Assembly (NCBI GenBank): GCA_026214975.1
Contig: CM047810.1
Span: 34,324,498 to 34,388,497, forward strand
Length of the DNA stretch: 64,000 bases
Origin: Gentiana macrophylla
Taxonomy: Eukaryota > Streptophyta > Magnoliopsida > Gentianales > Gentianaceae
Reading direction: 5' to 3'
Part shown: positions 54,148 to 64,000 of the stretch, in pieces
How positions within the stretch are numbered: the first letter of the stretch is position 1
How the letters are laid out: the number at the start of each line of letters is the position of its first letter
The notes under the pieces: model-generated
Databases searched by the model: none
The model's input: the letters and a program-made list of their open reading frames with translations, nothing else
Told to the model about the DNA's origin: nothing
Position numbers and translations under genes: made by a program

Positions 54148-55872
54148 GTGGATTTAGGAGGAACCATTCATAGACCTTCGTGGCATAAGTTCTTTGACTT
54201 ACAGTTGACTGGTAAGCTGTTAAGATCACCGTTAGAAGAGCCACCAAAGAACTTAACGTTGAAACCTTTGCCATCTCACCTGAAGTACATGTACGTACAA
54301 GATGATACTCTCCCCCTTATAATTTCAGCATCATTATCACCTTTAGAGGAGGAGAAAATTTTAAGAGTACTGAGAGAGCATAATGGATCATTTGGGTGGA
54401 CGATCATAGATATTAGAGGAGCCCATCAGTGTGCATACATAAGATCTCTGTAGACCCTGAGAAGAAAGTGGTAGCACAACCTCAAAGGAGGTTGACACCA
54501 CACTGAAGGATGTTGTTAAGGAAGAGATCATAAAGATGTTAGAGATGGGAATCATTTTCCCAATTGCAGACATTGAGTGGGTAAGCCCGATTCATGTGGT
54601 GCCCAAGAAAGGAGGATTCACTGTCCAACCTAATGAGTTTGACGAGTTGATCCTGTGAGACTAATTACAAGACATCGAGTTTGCATTGACTTCAGGAAAC
54701 TGAATGATGCAACTCGTAAAGATCATTTTCCCCTACCATTCATTGATCAAATGTTGGAAAGATTAAGCGGTCATGCATTTTATTATTTCTTAGATGGATA
54801 TTATGGTTATTATCAAATCTATATTGCCCTTGAGGACCGAGAGAAAACAACTTTCACATGTCCCTATAGAACTTTTGCGTAAAATCACATGCCTTTTGGG
54901 TTATGTAATGCACCAGCAACTTTCCAAAGGTGCATTCTGTCATTATTTGCGGACATGGTGGAGGATTTTCTAGACATTTTCATGGATGATTTCTCTGTAT
55001 TTGGAGATAGTTTTGATAAATGCTTGGACAATTTGAGTAGAGTGCTAAAGAGATGTGAAGAGACCAACCTTGTACTTAACTAGGAAAAATGCCATTTCAT
55101 GGTTACAGAAGGAATAGTGTTGGGTCATAGAATTTCAAACAAAGGAATAGAAGTTGATAGAGCAAAGATAGAGGTGATAGAGAAGTTACCTCCTCCAACA
55201 AACTTGAAGACGTTGCAAGCCTTTCTTGGCCACACAGGATTTTATAGGAGGTTTATTAAGGACTTCTCTAAAGTTTCTAAACCTTTGACGGAATTACTTG
55301 CGAAGGATGTACCTTTCGTATTTGGAGAAGAGTGCAAGAAAGCTTTCAACACATTGAAGCGAATGCTTATAACCGCCCCAATTCTGGTGGCACCAGATTG
55401 GAACAAACCTTTTGAGCTAATGTGTGATGCTAGCGACACGACAGTCGGAGCAGCCCTAGGAGAAAGGGAGGATAAAATATTTAAGCCTATCTATTACACC
55501 AGTCGTACCCGTAACAGTGCCCAGAGGAATTATACGACTACAGTGAATGAACTCTTAGCTGTCATATTTGCATTTGACAAGTTTCGACCTTACCTGATAG
55601 GATCGAAAGTCATTGTATTCACTGTCCATGTAGCTTTGAAATACCTTCTAACCAAGAAAGACTCCAAGCCGAGATTGTTACGATGGATTCTACTCTTACA
55701 AGAGTTTGATGTGGAAATCAAAGATAAAAAGGGATCTGAGAACCAGGTGGCTGACCACCTGTCGAGGTTAACTTTGCTAGAAGAAGAGCAACTGACTGAG
55801 ATTAGGGAAAGCCTTCCTGATGAACAACTGTTTTCCGTCTCAGTGGTAGCTCGAGTTGAATCTCAGACCTGA
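54148..55872 (+). pseudogene. Gypsy reverse transcriptase and RNase H, several stops
   Basis: Pieces in order: SHLKYMYVQDDTLPLIISAS, VSPIHVVPKKGG, RVCIDFRKLNDATRKDHFPL, FLDGYYGYYQI, MPFGLCNAPATFQRC, DIFMDDFSVFGDSFDKC and [17 protein letters not shown], then RNase H with [15 protein letters not shown] and [10 protein letters not shown]. Breaks: a frameshift near 54450, a stop near 54656, TAA at 54880-54882, and TAG at 55081-55083 in place of tryptophan. In RNase H the usual TDHAAL reads TVHVAL, losing a conserved aspartate. The RT catalytic MDD is kept. Confidence 0.9.
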
Positions 55873-55887
55873 CAACATACATCAAGA

Positions 55888-56531
55888 GTGGGCAAGGTAT
55901 ACCGTTGGTTTGCCAATATTGTGAATTATCTAGCAGGAAGATACCTACCACCAGAATTCACAAATGCAGATAAGAAGAAGTTCTTCACATATTTGAAGCA
56001 TTACCATTGGGACGATCCCTATCTCTACAAATTGTACCCTGATGCCATTCTTAGGAGATGCGTCCACGATGATGAGATTCCAAGTATTTTGCACATGTGT
56101 CATTCTAGAGAAGCTGGAGGTCATTATGGGCCAGACAAGGCAAAGAACAAAGTCTTGCGGTCACGGATTCTCTTGGCCAACAATTCATAAATCTGGTTAC
56201 GAGTTTACAAGATCCTGTCAAATGACTGGTAATATTTCTAAGCGGAATGAGATGCCACTGCAGAGTATCTTAGAAGTGGAGTTATTCGATGTATGGGGAA
56301 TTGATTTTGTTGGGCCTTTCACATCTTCAGAGTCAAATCGTTACATCCTGGTAGCAGTTGATTTTGTTTCAAAATGGGTGGAAGCAGTGGCTTCACCTAC
56401 TAATGATGCCAGGGTTGTCCTGAGATTTCTTAAGAAAAACATTTTGACGAGGTTTGGTGTGCCCAGAGCCATAATTAGTGACGGAGGGAGCCATTTTTGT
56501 AATAGGTTGTTTGAGAAGTTGATGATGAGAT
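55888..56531 (+). pseudogene. Gypsy integrase, first part, before the solo LTR
   Basis: The zinc-binding region has ILHMCHSREAGGHYGPDKA, with a frameshift near 56160 and the second cysteine pair damaged. The catalytic core follows: VWGIDFVGPF (first Asp), WVEAVASPTNDARVV and AIISDGGSHFCN (second Asp). It breaks at GAGAT (56527-56531), where the solo LTR is inserted. Confidence 0.88.
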
Positions 56532-58210
56532 TGTTGGATGTAATATCGCCGGATGGATCATAGATCCACCCGATTACGCAGCGGAAAGTACAAGATCTAG
56601 ATCTAACAACCAAAATATATAAATACAATAGATCTAAACCTACAAGGGGGTTTAGGAGCCTACCTTTTTATGATGCTTAACTCCAAGAAAAATAGATCTC
56701 CAAGAACACGTGTATTGAGAAGCCACAGCCTTCCAACGTGTGTCTCCCAACAACACCAAGTGGATGGTGTTTCCCACCGCCGGACCTCCTTGATATGCTA
56801 CCGGAATAATCCCGAAGATTATCCCAACTCGAAACCCGAAGAAAAATAGCCGAAAATTCTAAGCTATTTTATTCCAATATGGCGTGTTTTTATGAATGTG
56901 TAAAAGGCTTGGGAGAACTCTCTTTATATAGGAGAGTAATCCTTGTCCTCCAAAGATTTATTTAATTAATACAAAATCAATTGAAATAATCCTTTTCCGA
57001 AAAAGATATATCTAGAATATTCCAAAAATAGATAAGGATATATAAAAGATATTCTTTTCCTTAAATTATTTAACACATAAATAATTTAATCACATGTCTT
57101 ATTATTTATTGAGAAAACAAATTTCCCAATAATAAATATCATAATATGCGCCCCAAACCCTAATTAATTGGGTCATGCGCATTTTCCATTTATTTGGGCC
57201 GAGTCCATGAAAAATGTATTTTCATATATTTAATCATCTAGTCCAACTAAACAATTAATCCACATATCAATTAAATAGTCCAATCCAACTATTTAATTAT
57301 AATTGAGGTGAAGCGACGAGAAAACCTATATGCTATATTAGAGCCACGCCGGAGACCACCCCATATTCGATAGCTACAATAAATCGAATAAAAATTATTC
57401 ATCAGACAGAATAATTATATCCAACCTATTAATTCCGGGATTACACCACCATAAACCCGAAACTGAACTCTATCGAATATATATAACTTACACTCAATTT
57501 ATGAGTCGAAAGCGTCCACTGATATAATCATTACATGTGGATAAATCCTCCATAGACTGTTCACTTCGATTCGGGATATTTCCGTAAACCCTTCTCGAAA
57601 CATATTATCCTTATTTACCATTAACCCTTAGTGATCAATTAGTTCATATCCAATATAATATGAACTCGGCCGATCGATCAGTTTCTAGGGTTAACAAATA
57701 AGGGAACTGTCTGTCTACTTCCCTAGGGAAGGAATGGATTCCATATCTGTGATAACACAGACTACTCACTCATTCTAGAATAGAGCCAACGAGAAGTGTT
57801 GGACCACATACTATGAAGTGATCCTTGCTAACACATCAAACCCTACCCTAGTCTAAGCAGTTGTCTGTGTTATGATTATCATCATATATAAATGCCCCAT
57901 CAGGTACCCTATTACCGACAGTCCGGATAAGACTGTCACACCTAAAGTGTTCTAGGCGCATTATTAGCAAATCAATCATGAGACACGTACTCAGATTAAT
58001 AAACTCTACGGACTAAGTTAATTTTTAGTACATCTCACTAACTCAATCCTCGTGTGTATAGCCATACACTGAGTTATGTGATTACATAAACGAGGTACTT
58101 AGGGTTTTCAGTAGTGTGTTAATTATAAGCATACATGCATATAATAAGATGAATTATTAATTCTGTCCTAAAAAAATTACATAATTGTCTTTCGGGCACT
58201 ACACCTAACA
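56532..58210. mobile_element. Solo LTR inside the Gypsy integrase, target duplication GAGAT
   Basis: GAGAT flanks it (56527-56531 and 58211-58215). Ends are TGTTGGATGTAA and CACCTAACA. At 1679 bp without coding sequence and without paired LTRs it is a solo LTR. It is related to the LTR at 22485-24191, as shown by shared stretches such as AACTGAACTCTATCGA, GGCCGATCGATCAGTTTCTA and ACATAATTGTCTTTCGGGC-like text near the end. By comparison with that copy, which has a primer site, its orientation is minus. Confidence 0.88.
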
Positions 58211-58215
58211 GAGAT

Positions 58216-58787
58216 ATGGGGTTAGACATAAAATTGCAGCAGCATATCACCCCTAGACGAATGGACAAGTAGAAGTCACGAACAGAGAGATTAAGAGGAT
58301 CTTAGAGAATACTGTGAATCCCATAAGGAAAGATTGGTCTTTGAAATTAGATGACGCTCTTTGGGCGTACAGAACAACTTATTGGACCACGACTGGGATG
58401 TCACCGTATATGATAGTGTTTGGAAAAACATGTCATTTACCGGTAGAACTCGAGCACCGAGCGATGTGGGCTACGACGTTTCTAAACATGGATGAGGATT
58501 TAGCCGGTGAAAAGAGAATGCTAGAGTTGAATAGATTGGAAGAGTTTAGACTTCAAGCATATGAGAATGCAAAGATTTACAAGGAAATAACGAAACGTAT
58601 GCACGATAAGAAGATTCTACACCGCACATTTCAAGTGGGAGATAAAGTGCTGGAATACAACTCGCGTCTTCGTCTTTTTCCTGGGAAGTTGAAGTTGAGA
58701 TGGTACGGACCACATGTAGTTACGAAAGTCTTCAATTCGGGTGCATGTGAAGTTAGACATGAATACTCTGGCAAACTTTCACAGTAA
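58216..58787 (+). pseudogene. Gypsy integrase, second part
   Basis: Continues after the duplicated GAGAT with the end of the core, AAAYHPQTNGQVE-like text (third catalytic Glu at about 58270), then [34 protein letters not shown] and the C-terminal [20 protein letters not shown] with RWYGPHVV. The C-terminal end shifts frame near 58785. Joined to the first part across the solo LTR this would be one integrase. Confidence 0.88.
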
Positions 58788-60242
58788 ACGGCCATAGGCT
58801 GAAACATTACCTAGAGCATAAGTATAACCCTGAATTGGAAGTCTTTGCGTTAGAAGAGCCGGAATATGAATAAAGGAGCCCTATTAGTACAGTCGAGCTG
58901 ACGACTATAAACTCAGAACTATTTCTAAACCCTTATTTATTGCTTTAGTTTATTTAGGTTATTTTGAGTCAATAAAGTAGCATGACAATCACAAGGTTTT
59001 TTTCATCACATATATCTTCAGTCACTTGACTAGAGATATATGTGGTTTTTTCCTTCACGATTCTCATGTGATACCCTCGTAAAGGTTTTCGTGTCTAGCT
59101 TAGGCCGATAAAAGAATAAAGTGGCTTAACTGTTTTTGCGCATTCCTCCGGTATGCACAATTACCGCCACCTTATTTTCTTATTGCCCTTCGCATGTTAC
59201 TCACAGTTTTTGGAAGTATTTTGGAAAGCAGGTAATAACTTGTACAGAGGAATGACCTAGGAGCTAATGATTACACTCCGGGATTCATTTCGACTCAGCC
59301 AATATTTCCAGAGCTAAGTACTTTTCCTTTTCTTTATTATTAGTCATTGGGGACAATGTCTATAATAAGTGGGGGGTAAGCGTCTTACCTGGTTAATCGA
59401 AAAAGGGAATATTTTTGAATTTTTAAACACTATTTTTAGCTTGCTTATTGAATGTTTTCGAGTAAGAAATCGGTAGAAAAGGAGCCCAAGTTCAATTTGA
59501 AGTGAGCTATAGCATATTCAGTTTAGTATGTAAGAATGAGCATATGTTATGTTGCATGAAGTAGTAACTTATTAATTATTATTCTATCATTGCAATCAAT
59601 ATTTGAGCACATAATCTGAGTGAGAAGTGTTTAAGATTAGATGATGAATTGTTTTAACCGGGAATCATTATTTGTCTGTCTATATACTTCAACAAATTGT
59701 TGTAAGACAAAGGAAGCAACTTAGATGACGAAAGGTGACCGGGACACACGGACTTGTGAGAGAAAGAGAAAAAGTGAGGAAATCTGCCAGAAAAAAGAAA
59801 AAAAAGAAAATAAAATAGAGATGGAATAAAGGCAGTGAGGGAAGCGAACTCGTGTAAAAAGGGAACGACCCTCACATAAAAAGAAACAAACGAGGACTTA
59901 AGAGTGATGCTCAGTCCCCGAGTCCGTCCAACCCAATTACGGTACCATGTTGTGTAAACAAGTCTGAAAGCAAGATGAGCGAGTGTATGCGCAAGCAAGT
60001 TAAGATTGTGTGGTTAATACAACTTGATTCTTCTCAGAACGCACTATCACAACTGATTCATCACACGACACATTGATGCATGATAAGTAGTGATTAATGG
60101 GGAGCTTATGGATTGTGGCTTGATGTATGTTTCTGCCGGAAATCTTTATTGAATGTATGGTAGTTGATGGAGATTGTGCCTAGAGGTACATTCCGCCTTG
60201 ATACTCTGCTCGCGGATGAGCAGAAGGCTAGTGTGGGGTAGT
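58788..60242 (+). other. 3' non-coding region of the Gypsy element with two polypurine tracts
   Basis: No env-like or other frame is visible on the plus strand; the 114-codon minus-strand frame at 59998-59654 resembles nothing. A tract AAGTGGGGGGTAAG at 59368-59381 follows GACAATGTCTATAAT, and the true tract AGTGTGGGGTAGT lies at 60230-60242 next to the LTR, after the palindrome CTGCTCGCGGATGAGCAG. Confidence 0.6.
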
Positions 60243-61693
60243 TGATGATGGTTAAAATAGTCTATCCTATGGCATCGATATTCTATCCATTATGAGCTAA
60301 AAATAGTTGTTTCGACCTATGAATATGAACCATTTACGTTGAATATCATATGTCGGGTTCGTGAGTCGAGAAGTATGCACTTATCGTTTATTTCCCTTAT
60401 TTCGATATTATTTTGTGTATTATTTGATGATTTTTAGGATACGAAGTATTGGGCTGAGCATCATGGACGAATCTGGAGTGGACTGAATGAAAGGAATGGG
60501 CCTAGGGTATTCCAGAATCATCCAAGTTAAGTCGGTTGAAGGAAAAAACACGAAATTAACCTCGGTAACCCGAGAAGCGGTGCCGACTTACCGAGGATCC
60601 AGATCCTTCTGAAACGCGTTTTCTTGGATGCGGGGTCAAACTAGAAGTTCCTAAGTCGGTTTAGATAGCTATAAATAAGAGGCTTCGCCTCATAACACAA
60701 TGTACCATACAATTTACAAGTATTATGCAATAAAAGTTCTTTGTTCATTATTTTATTTATTTTATGAGTTCTGGTCGGAGAGACGACAGAGTCGCCGCCT
60801 AGTAAGAGATCCGAAGGAGATCTACGCTCATCTTCGAGGGTATGATTTTCTGTCTTTTCCAAGATGTTGATTTATTGTTGTTCTATTCAACTAGTATGTT
60901 TTAATTGCTTATTTAGTTTAATTATGTAGTAGTTAGTTTATTTTACCCCACGTGTTATAGATCTGATTCGTTGGTGATGAAATCATGGAATAGTAGTTAC
61001 GTTCTTCAGATCTACGGCGGTCTATATCGCTAGATCTGAATACCTAGTAAATTACTAATTCATGATAATCGGTGCCAACTACGTTGATCGATAGATTTAA
61101 TTTACATGTTTTTAGTCTGATCAACTATTTGCATGTTATCGTAAACTAGCATGAAATACGAATAGTGAAGTGCTATGTTTGGAAATTATCTAGAATTGAC
61201 CCTAGGAACGTGCTGGTCAATGTCGACATCTGCCTAGGCGGGTTTGCGGTATGAGTTAGCGCTCAATATCGACAGCTCTAGTTATTTATGTGTATTGTCT
61301 ATTACGGACAAATTAAGGAGGGTAGCTTACGTATAGATTGTCTACTGCCATTGTCAGAGTAGATAGGGTTAGGAGTGTACCCGTAGATGAACAATGAATA
61401 AATTCACCAATGGGGAGGATTGTTGCATGTGTGGGGGAATAACTAATTACTCATAATTGAACTAATACATTATAAACTCTAGTTTGCTTCGTTGAACTTG
61501 CATAATCTTGCTAGTTGATTGTTACCAAATTTACTACTGTCTATATTATAGTTGGTCGTTGACCATAATCGTGACAATCTCAATCTTGATAATTAGACAT
61601 TCTTACGAGTCTCTGTAGGATCGACCTTGATTTGCCGGTACTCTACTACGATAGACCTAGTCCTATTGTTAGTAAGTGCCTTGCACGCGATCA
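60243..61693 (+). repeat. 3' LTR of the Athila-like Gypsy
   Basis: Starts TGATGATGG directly after the polypurine tract and ends GCACGCGATCA, followed by the target duplication AGCAT. Compared with the 5' LTR it has scattered substitutions, mostly transitions, and a few 1-bp length changes. Confidence 0.93.
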
Positions 61694-61717
61694 AGCATCA
61701 TAAAAGAAGGAGCACAG

Positions 61718-63180
61718 TGATGTATGTCAACCGGATGATGAAATTCCATGATGTTTTACCCTATTTCTTTAGTATATAGTGATATTTTGTATCAATTAAA
61801 GTAAATTTTGTGATAAATCGAATCACTTTTGCTTTGTGTAGACACAACCAATACCCAAGCATTTCATCACTTTTTAGAGCTTATTAGTTATAATCTATTG
61901 TCGGAATTACGTGTGGTATGTTCATGTTGGTGTTTTGTAGTGTTTAGGGAAGCATGGAGTAAAAATATCAAAGTTAGACCGAGCCTCGTGTCACCATTGG
62001 AGCGATTGAGGAAGTTTGGGAAGAAATAAGCTCGATTCTATATGATTGGCAATGCAATCTAAGGTAAGGCGCACACCGTTGAGACACAAGAAAACCAGAA
62101 GCAATCACGGTGTGAACCGAGACACCCTCGGCGTGAGCCAAGAAATAAATGGCACAGGCCGAGACATCAGTTCAAAAGTGGTTGCTTGTGCATTAAATGC
62201 TGAAGTCATTTCTCAACCACCTTGTCAGTACCCCGGCGCACACCGAGACATTCACGACGCAAGCCGTAATGTAAAAAGCAACAAACTAATTAGGATTTTG
62301 AGCTCTTTTCGGGAATCATATCTTACAACATATCAACAGAGAAGAAAAACACCATCTTGAACTCTGCAGGCATCTCCACCTCAAGTCTCCCCTAGCCAAA
62401 ATTTCCTCATTTAGCACTTAAAATCCATTGTAAAACATTGTAGAATTATCATTTTGATGTTTGAAGCACCTTGGTGGATGTAGGAAACAACTATTTTGTG
62501 TTCTATCTTCATTAAAACACTTTGAAGGTTAGATGAAAGCCCCTAATTTCGAGTTCACAGCTTGAATTAGGTAAATTCTTAATCTTTACTTTGATTTAAT
62601 TGTTCTTGTTGTTATGAATACTAGCTTCAACATGTTAGTAGTTATAACTATGAGTGGCTAGTTCCCTTACTAGCTAAGATGATGTAGTAATGATAGTTAA
62701 TCCCCTTGGTTGTTTGGAATTGATTGTTTATGTTTCTAGTTTCTATTGTGTTGAAATTTTTCTTACTTGCATTGATTGATATTGTGTATGTTTGAGTAAT
62801 TAACTTACATATGCACCTACACAACTAGTAGAAACCGAGTGGAGACGTTAGTCGTGAGAAGAGGGTAGGAAGAACGGAAGGTTGAATCGACCTTAGTGGA
62901 ATTCAGTTCCTTATATAGGGAGTTTTGCATTCAAGTGTTTATCTTGTCTGTTCATTAGGTTTAAGGTACTTAGACCAAGGAGGAGATAAGGAGTGGTTTC
63001 ATTCACTCGTATGAGGGGAAACCACTTGTTTAGGAATGCACCATTCATATATTAGAACACAATTGGAAGGAGGTAGGTAAATCGTTTCCAAGGAATTAAG
63101 GGGAGATAACTTGAACTATGAATCATCTTGGCTAGTTTCCTTTATCATTTGAACAACCTAGCACTTTCTTGTCAGAATTT
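61718..63180 (+). mobile_element. Gypsy LTR, plus strand, truncated
   Basis: Starts TGATGTATGTCAACCGGATG and is the counterpart, in opposite orientation, of the LTR at 46491-48156 (there TGATGTGAGTCAACCAGATG on the minus strand). Shared text includes GAACGGAAGGTTGAATCGACC-like, AGACCAAGGAGGAG and ATGAGTGGCTAGTT. It carries the words GGCGCACACC, CGGTGTGAACCG, CGGCGTGAGCCA and CGGCGCACACCG at 62068-62245, mostly followed by GAGACA. Its end is lost near 63180. Confidence 0.7.
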
Positions 63181-63276
63181 GATTTTTTGGGTCTCGGTAA
63201 ATCGGGGGTAACCCTCGGTAAACCGGACCTAAAATTTCTTATCCTGGCCGATTAACATGTGCAGGCCGATTATCAG

Positions 63277-63831
63277 CACGTTCATAGGGTCCATTCAAGA
63301 CTATGTCCAAAATAACACTTCACTATTCGTATTTCATGCTAGTTTTACGATTACAATAAGCAGATTGGCTAGATCTAACCTACTGTTAATTAAACATGTC
63401 GATCAACGTAGCTGTAGTGAATCCCAGTTTTAGGTTTTCTAAATATTGCCTCGGTAAACCGGTATAGACCGCCGGTTTACTGGGGTCAGCTTTTCCTATT
63501 CCTGGATCTACATTGCTCAATTACGATTAATCTATGTAAATCACGGGATCTTTAAACATGCAGATTAACTAAAACACATAAATACGAACAGATCTACCAT
63601 ATTGAAGACAAAAAGGAACGTTCAAAGCTTCATACCTTCAACAATGGAGATCTAGCTCGATCTACTCAAGCTAGAGATGGTGGAGAAAGGGAGAAAACCA
63701 GAAATAACTCCTCAAAAGCTTGGAATAACTTTATTTCATCAAATTGTATAATGTATATAATGTAATATGCAAAAATTATACAATAATATGTTAATGCAGT
63801 CTTATATAGATACAATGACACTTATGACCCA
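63277..63831 (-). mobile_element. Reverse-oriented Gypsy LTR fragment, copy C
   Basis: Aligns with copy B from about 8430 onward (AGCACGTTC, AATAAGCAGATTGGCTAGAT, CATGTCGATCAACGTAGCTG, ATTGCCTCGG, AGACCGCCGG). It carries CGGTAAACCGG at 63452-63462 and CCGGTTTACTGGGG at 63472-63485. Left of it, 63181-63276 has further words (CTCGGTAAATCGGGGG, CTCGGTAAACCGG). It is cut on the right by the next LTR. Confidence 0.65.
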
Positions 63832-64000
63832 TGATCGGCCTTTTCTACATGTCCAATCTTACCGGCAGTGTACCGGGTCAATTGTAGCCTAGAATTGATG
63901 AGTCAAGGTTGTATCCCACAGGGAATCTGGTTGAGTACCAAAGCCGGTCTCGTTCTTAGTTTAGGTCAACACAGTCTTTTAAAAGGGGGATTTGTCAAAT
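63832..64000 (-). mobile_element. Partial Gypsy LTR at the window edge
   Basis: TGATCGG..CTTTTCTA..TGTCCAAT and CGGCAGTGTACCGG match the left end of the LTR at 46491, so it is the same family in the same (minus) orientation and runs out of the window. It could be the 5' LTR of the element whose 3' LTR lies at 46491-48156, but the primer site expected just left of 63832 is not visible. Confidence 0.6.

Larger units (their letters stand above)
49875..61693 (+). mobile_element. Athila-like Gypsy retrotransposon, near full length, dead; target duplication AGCAT
   Basis: AGCAT flanks it (49870-49874 and 61694-61698). LTRs: 49875-51326 (1452 bp) and 60243-61693 (1451 bp), both TGATGA...GCGATCA. 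The primer site at 51334-51353 (TGGCGCCATTGCCGGGGATT) matches plant tRNA-Asp with one mismatch. Gag, protease, reverse transcriptase, RNase H and integrase follow in Gypsy order; a polypurine tract (AGTGTGGGGTAGT) abuts the 3' LTR. No env-like frame was seen. Counting by eye over the first 660 bp the LTRs differ at roughly 6% of sites, so the insertion is old. Each coding domain is broken, and a solo LTR sits in the integrase. Confidence 0.93.

Noticed and set aside
1..64000. CRISPR arrays, tRNA or rRNA genes, prokaryotic operons
   Set aside because: The direct repeats are LTRs, microsatellites or tandem duplications; primer-site matches to tRNA are only 11-20 bases and are explained by retrotransposon priming.

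Overview
This window is nuclear DNA from a flowering plant, most likely a eudicot. The signs are intron-rich genes with GT/AG junctions, AT-rich spacers, plant lineages of LTR retrotransposons (Athila-like Gypsy with a tRNA-Asp primer site, Tork-like Copia with a tRNA-Met primer site), MITEs, MULE-like and hAT-like elements, and two plant gene families. The species cannot be told from the sequence. I saw no organellar, bacterial or CRISPR features, and no tRNA or rRNA gene.

Two host genes can be assembled exon by exon and are open from start to stop. (1) A nine-exon cytochrome P450 of the CYP85A (brassinosteroid C-6 oxidase) type lies on the + strand at 9855-15653 (466 codons). Its first three introns are loaded with repeats: a foldback element in intron 1, a short LTR element in intron 2 and a MITE in intron 3. 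A small hAT-like element sits 37 bp after its stop codon. (2) A seven-exon gene for an NT-C2/coiled-coil protein lies on the - strand at 38268-33640 (1214 codons), with a cluster of MITEs upstream of it. A third host-derived piece at 42891-42697 (-) is a single first exon of deoxyhypusine synthase (or its relative homospermidine synthase) with a stop codon inside it, a short distance from a Helitron-like 3' terminus.

The rest is layered retrotransposon debris. 1-9.4 kb holds the 3' end of an Athila-type element, a decayed gypsy-type gag-like gene and two reverse-oriented LTR pieces. 16.2-22 kb holds microsatellites, a 979-bp MULE-like element, Copia fragments and a TRIM. 22000-32715 is a Tork-like Copia element (- strand, target duplication GTTTT) inserted into an older + strand Copia reverse transcriptase. 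It carries two later insertions: a deleted LTR element at 22319-24191 (duplication CCAAC) and a 3.5-kb LTR-like insert at 25573-29071 (duplication TCAAC), which itself holds a 756-bp element (9-bp duplication). 44.9-46.5 kb is another decayed Copia, cut by a reverse-oriented Gypsy LTR. 49875-61693 is an almost full-length but dead Athila-like Gypsy (duplication AGCAT) whose integrase is split by a 1679-bp solo LTR (duplication GAGAT). 61.7-64 kb is further LTR debris.

The most unusual signal is a pattern in the Gypsy LTRs. Three related LTR copies keep the same flanking text but carry different short palindromic words in the same slots: CGATTAATCG in one, CCGCAATTGCGG in another, CGGTAAACCGG in the third. 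Other Gypsy elements here carry their own repeated words (GGACGGGCGTCC; TGGCGYRYGCCA), sometimes in both the LTR and the internal region. I do not know a described mechanism for this and flag it as the main lead.
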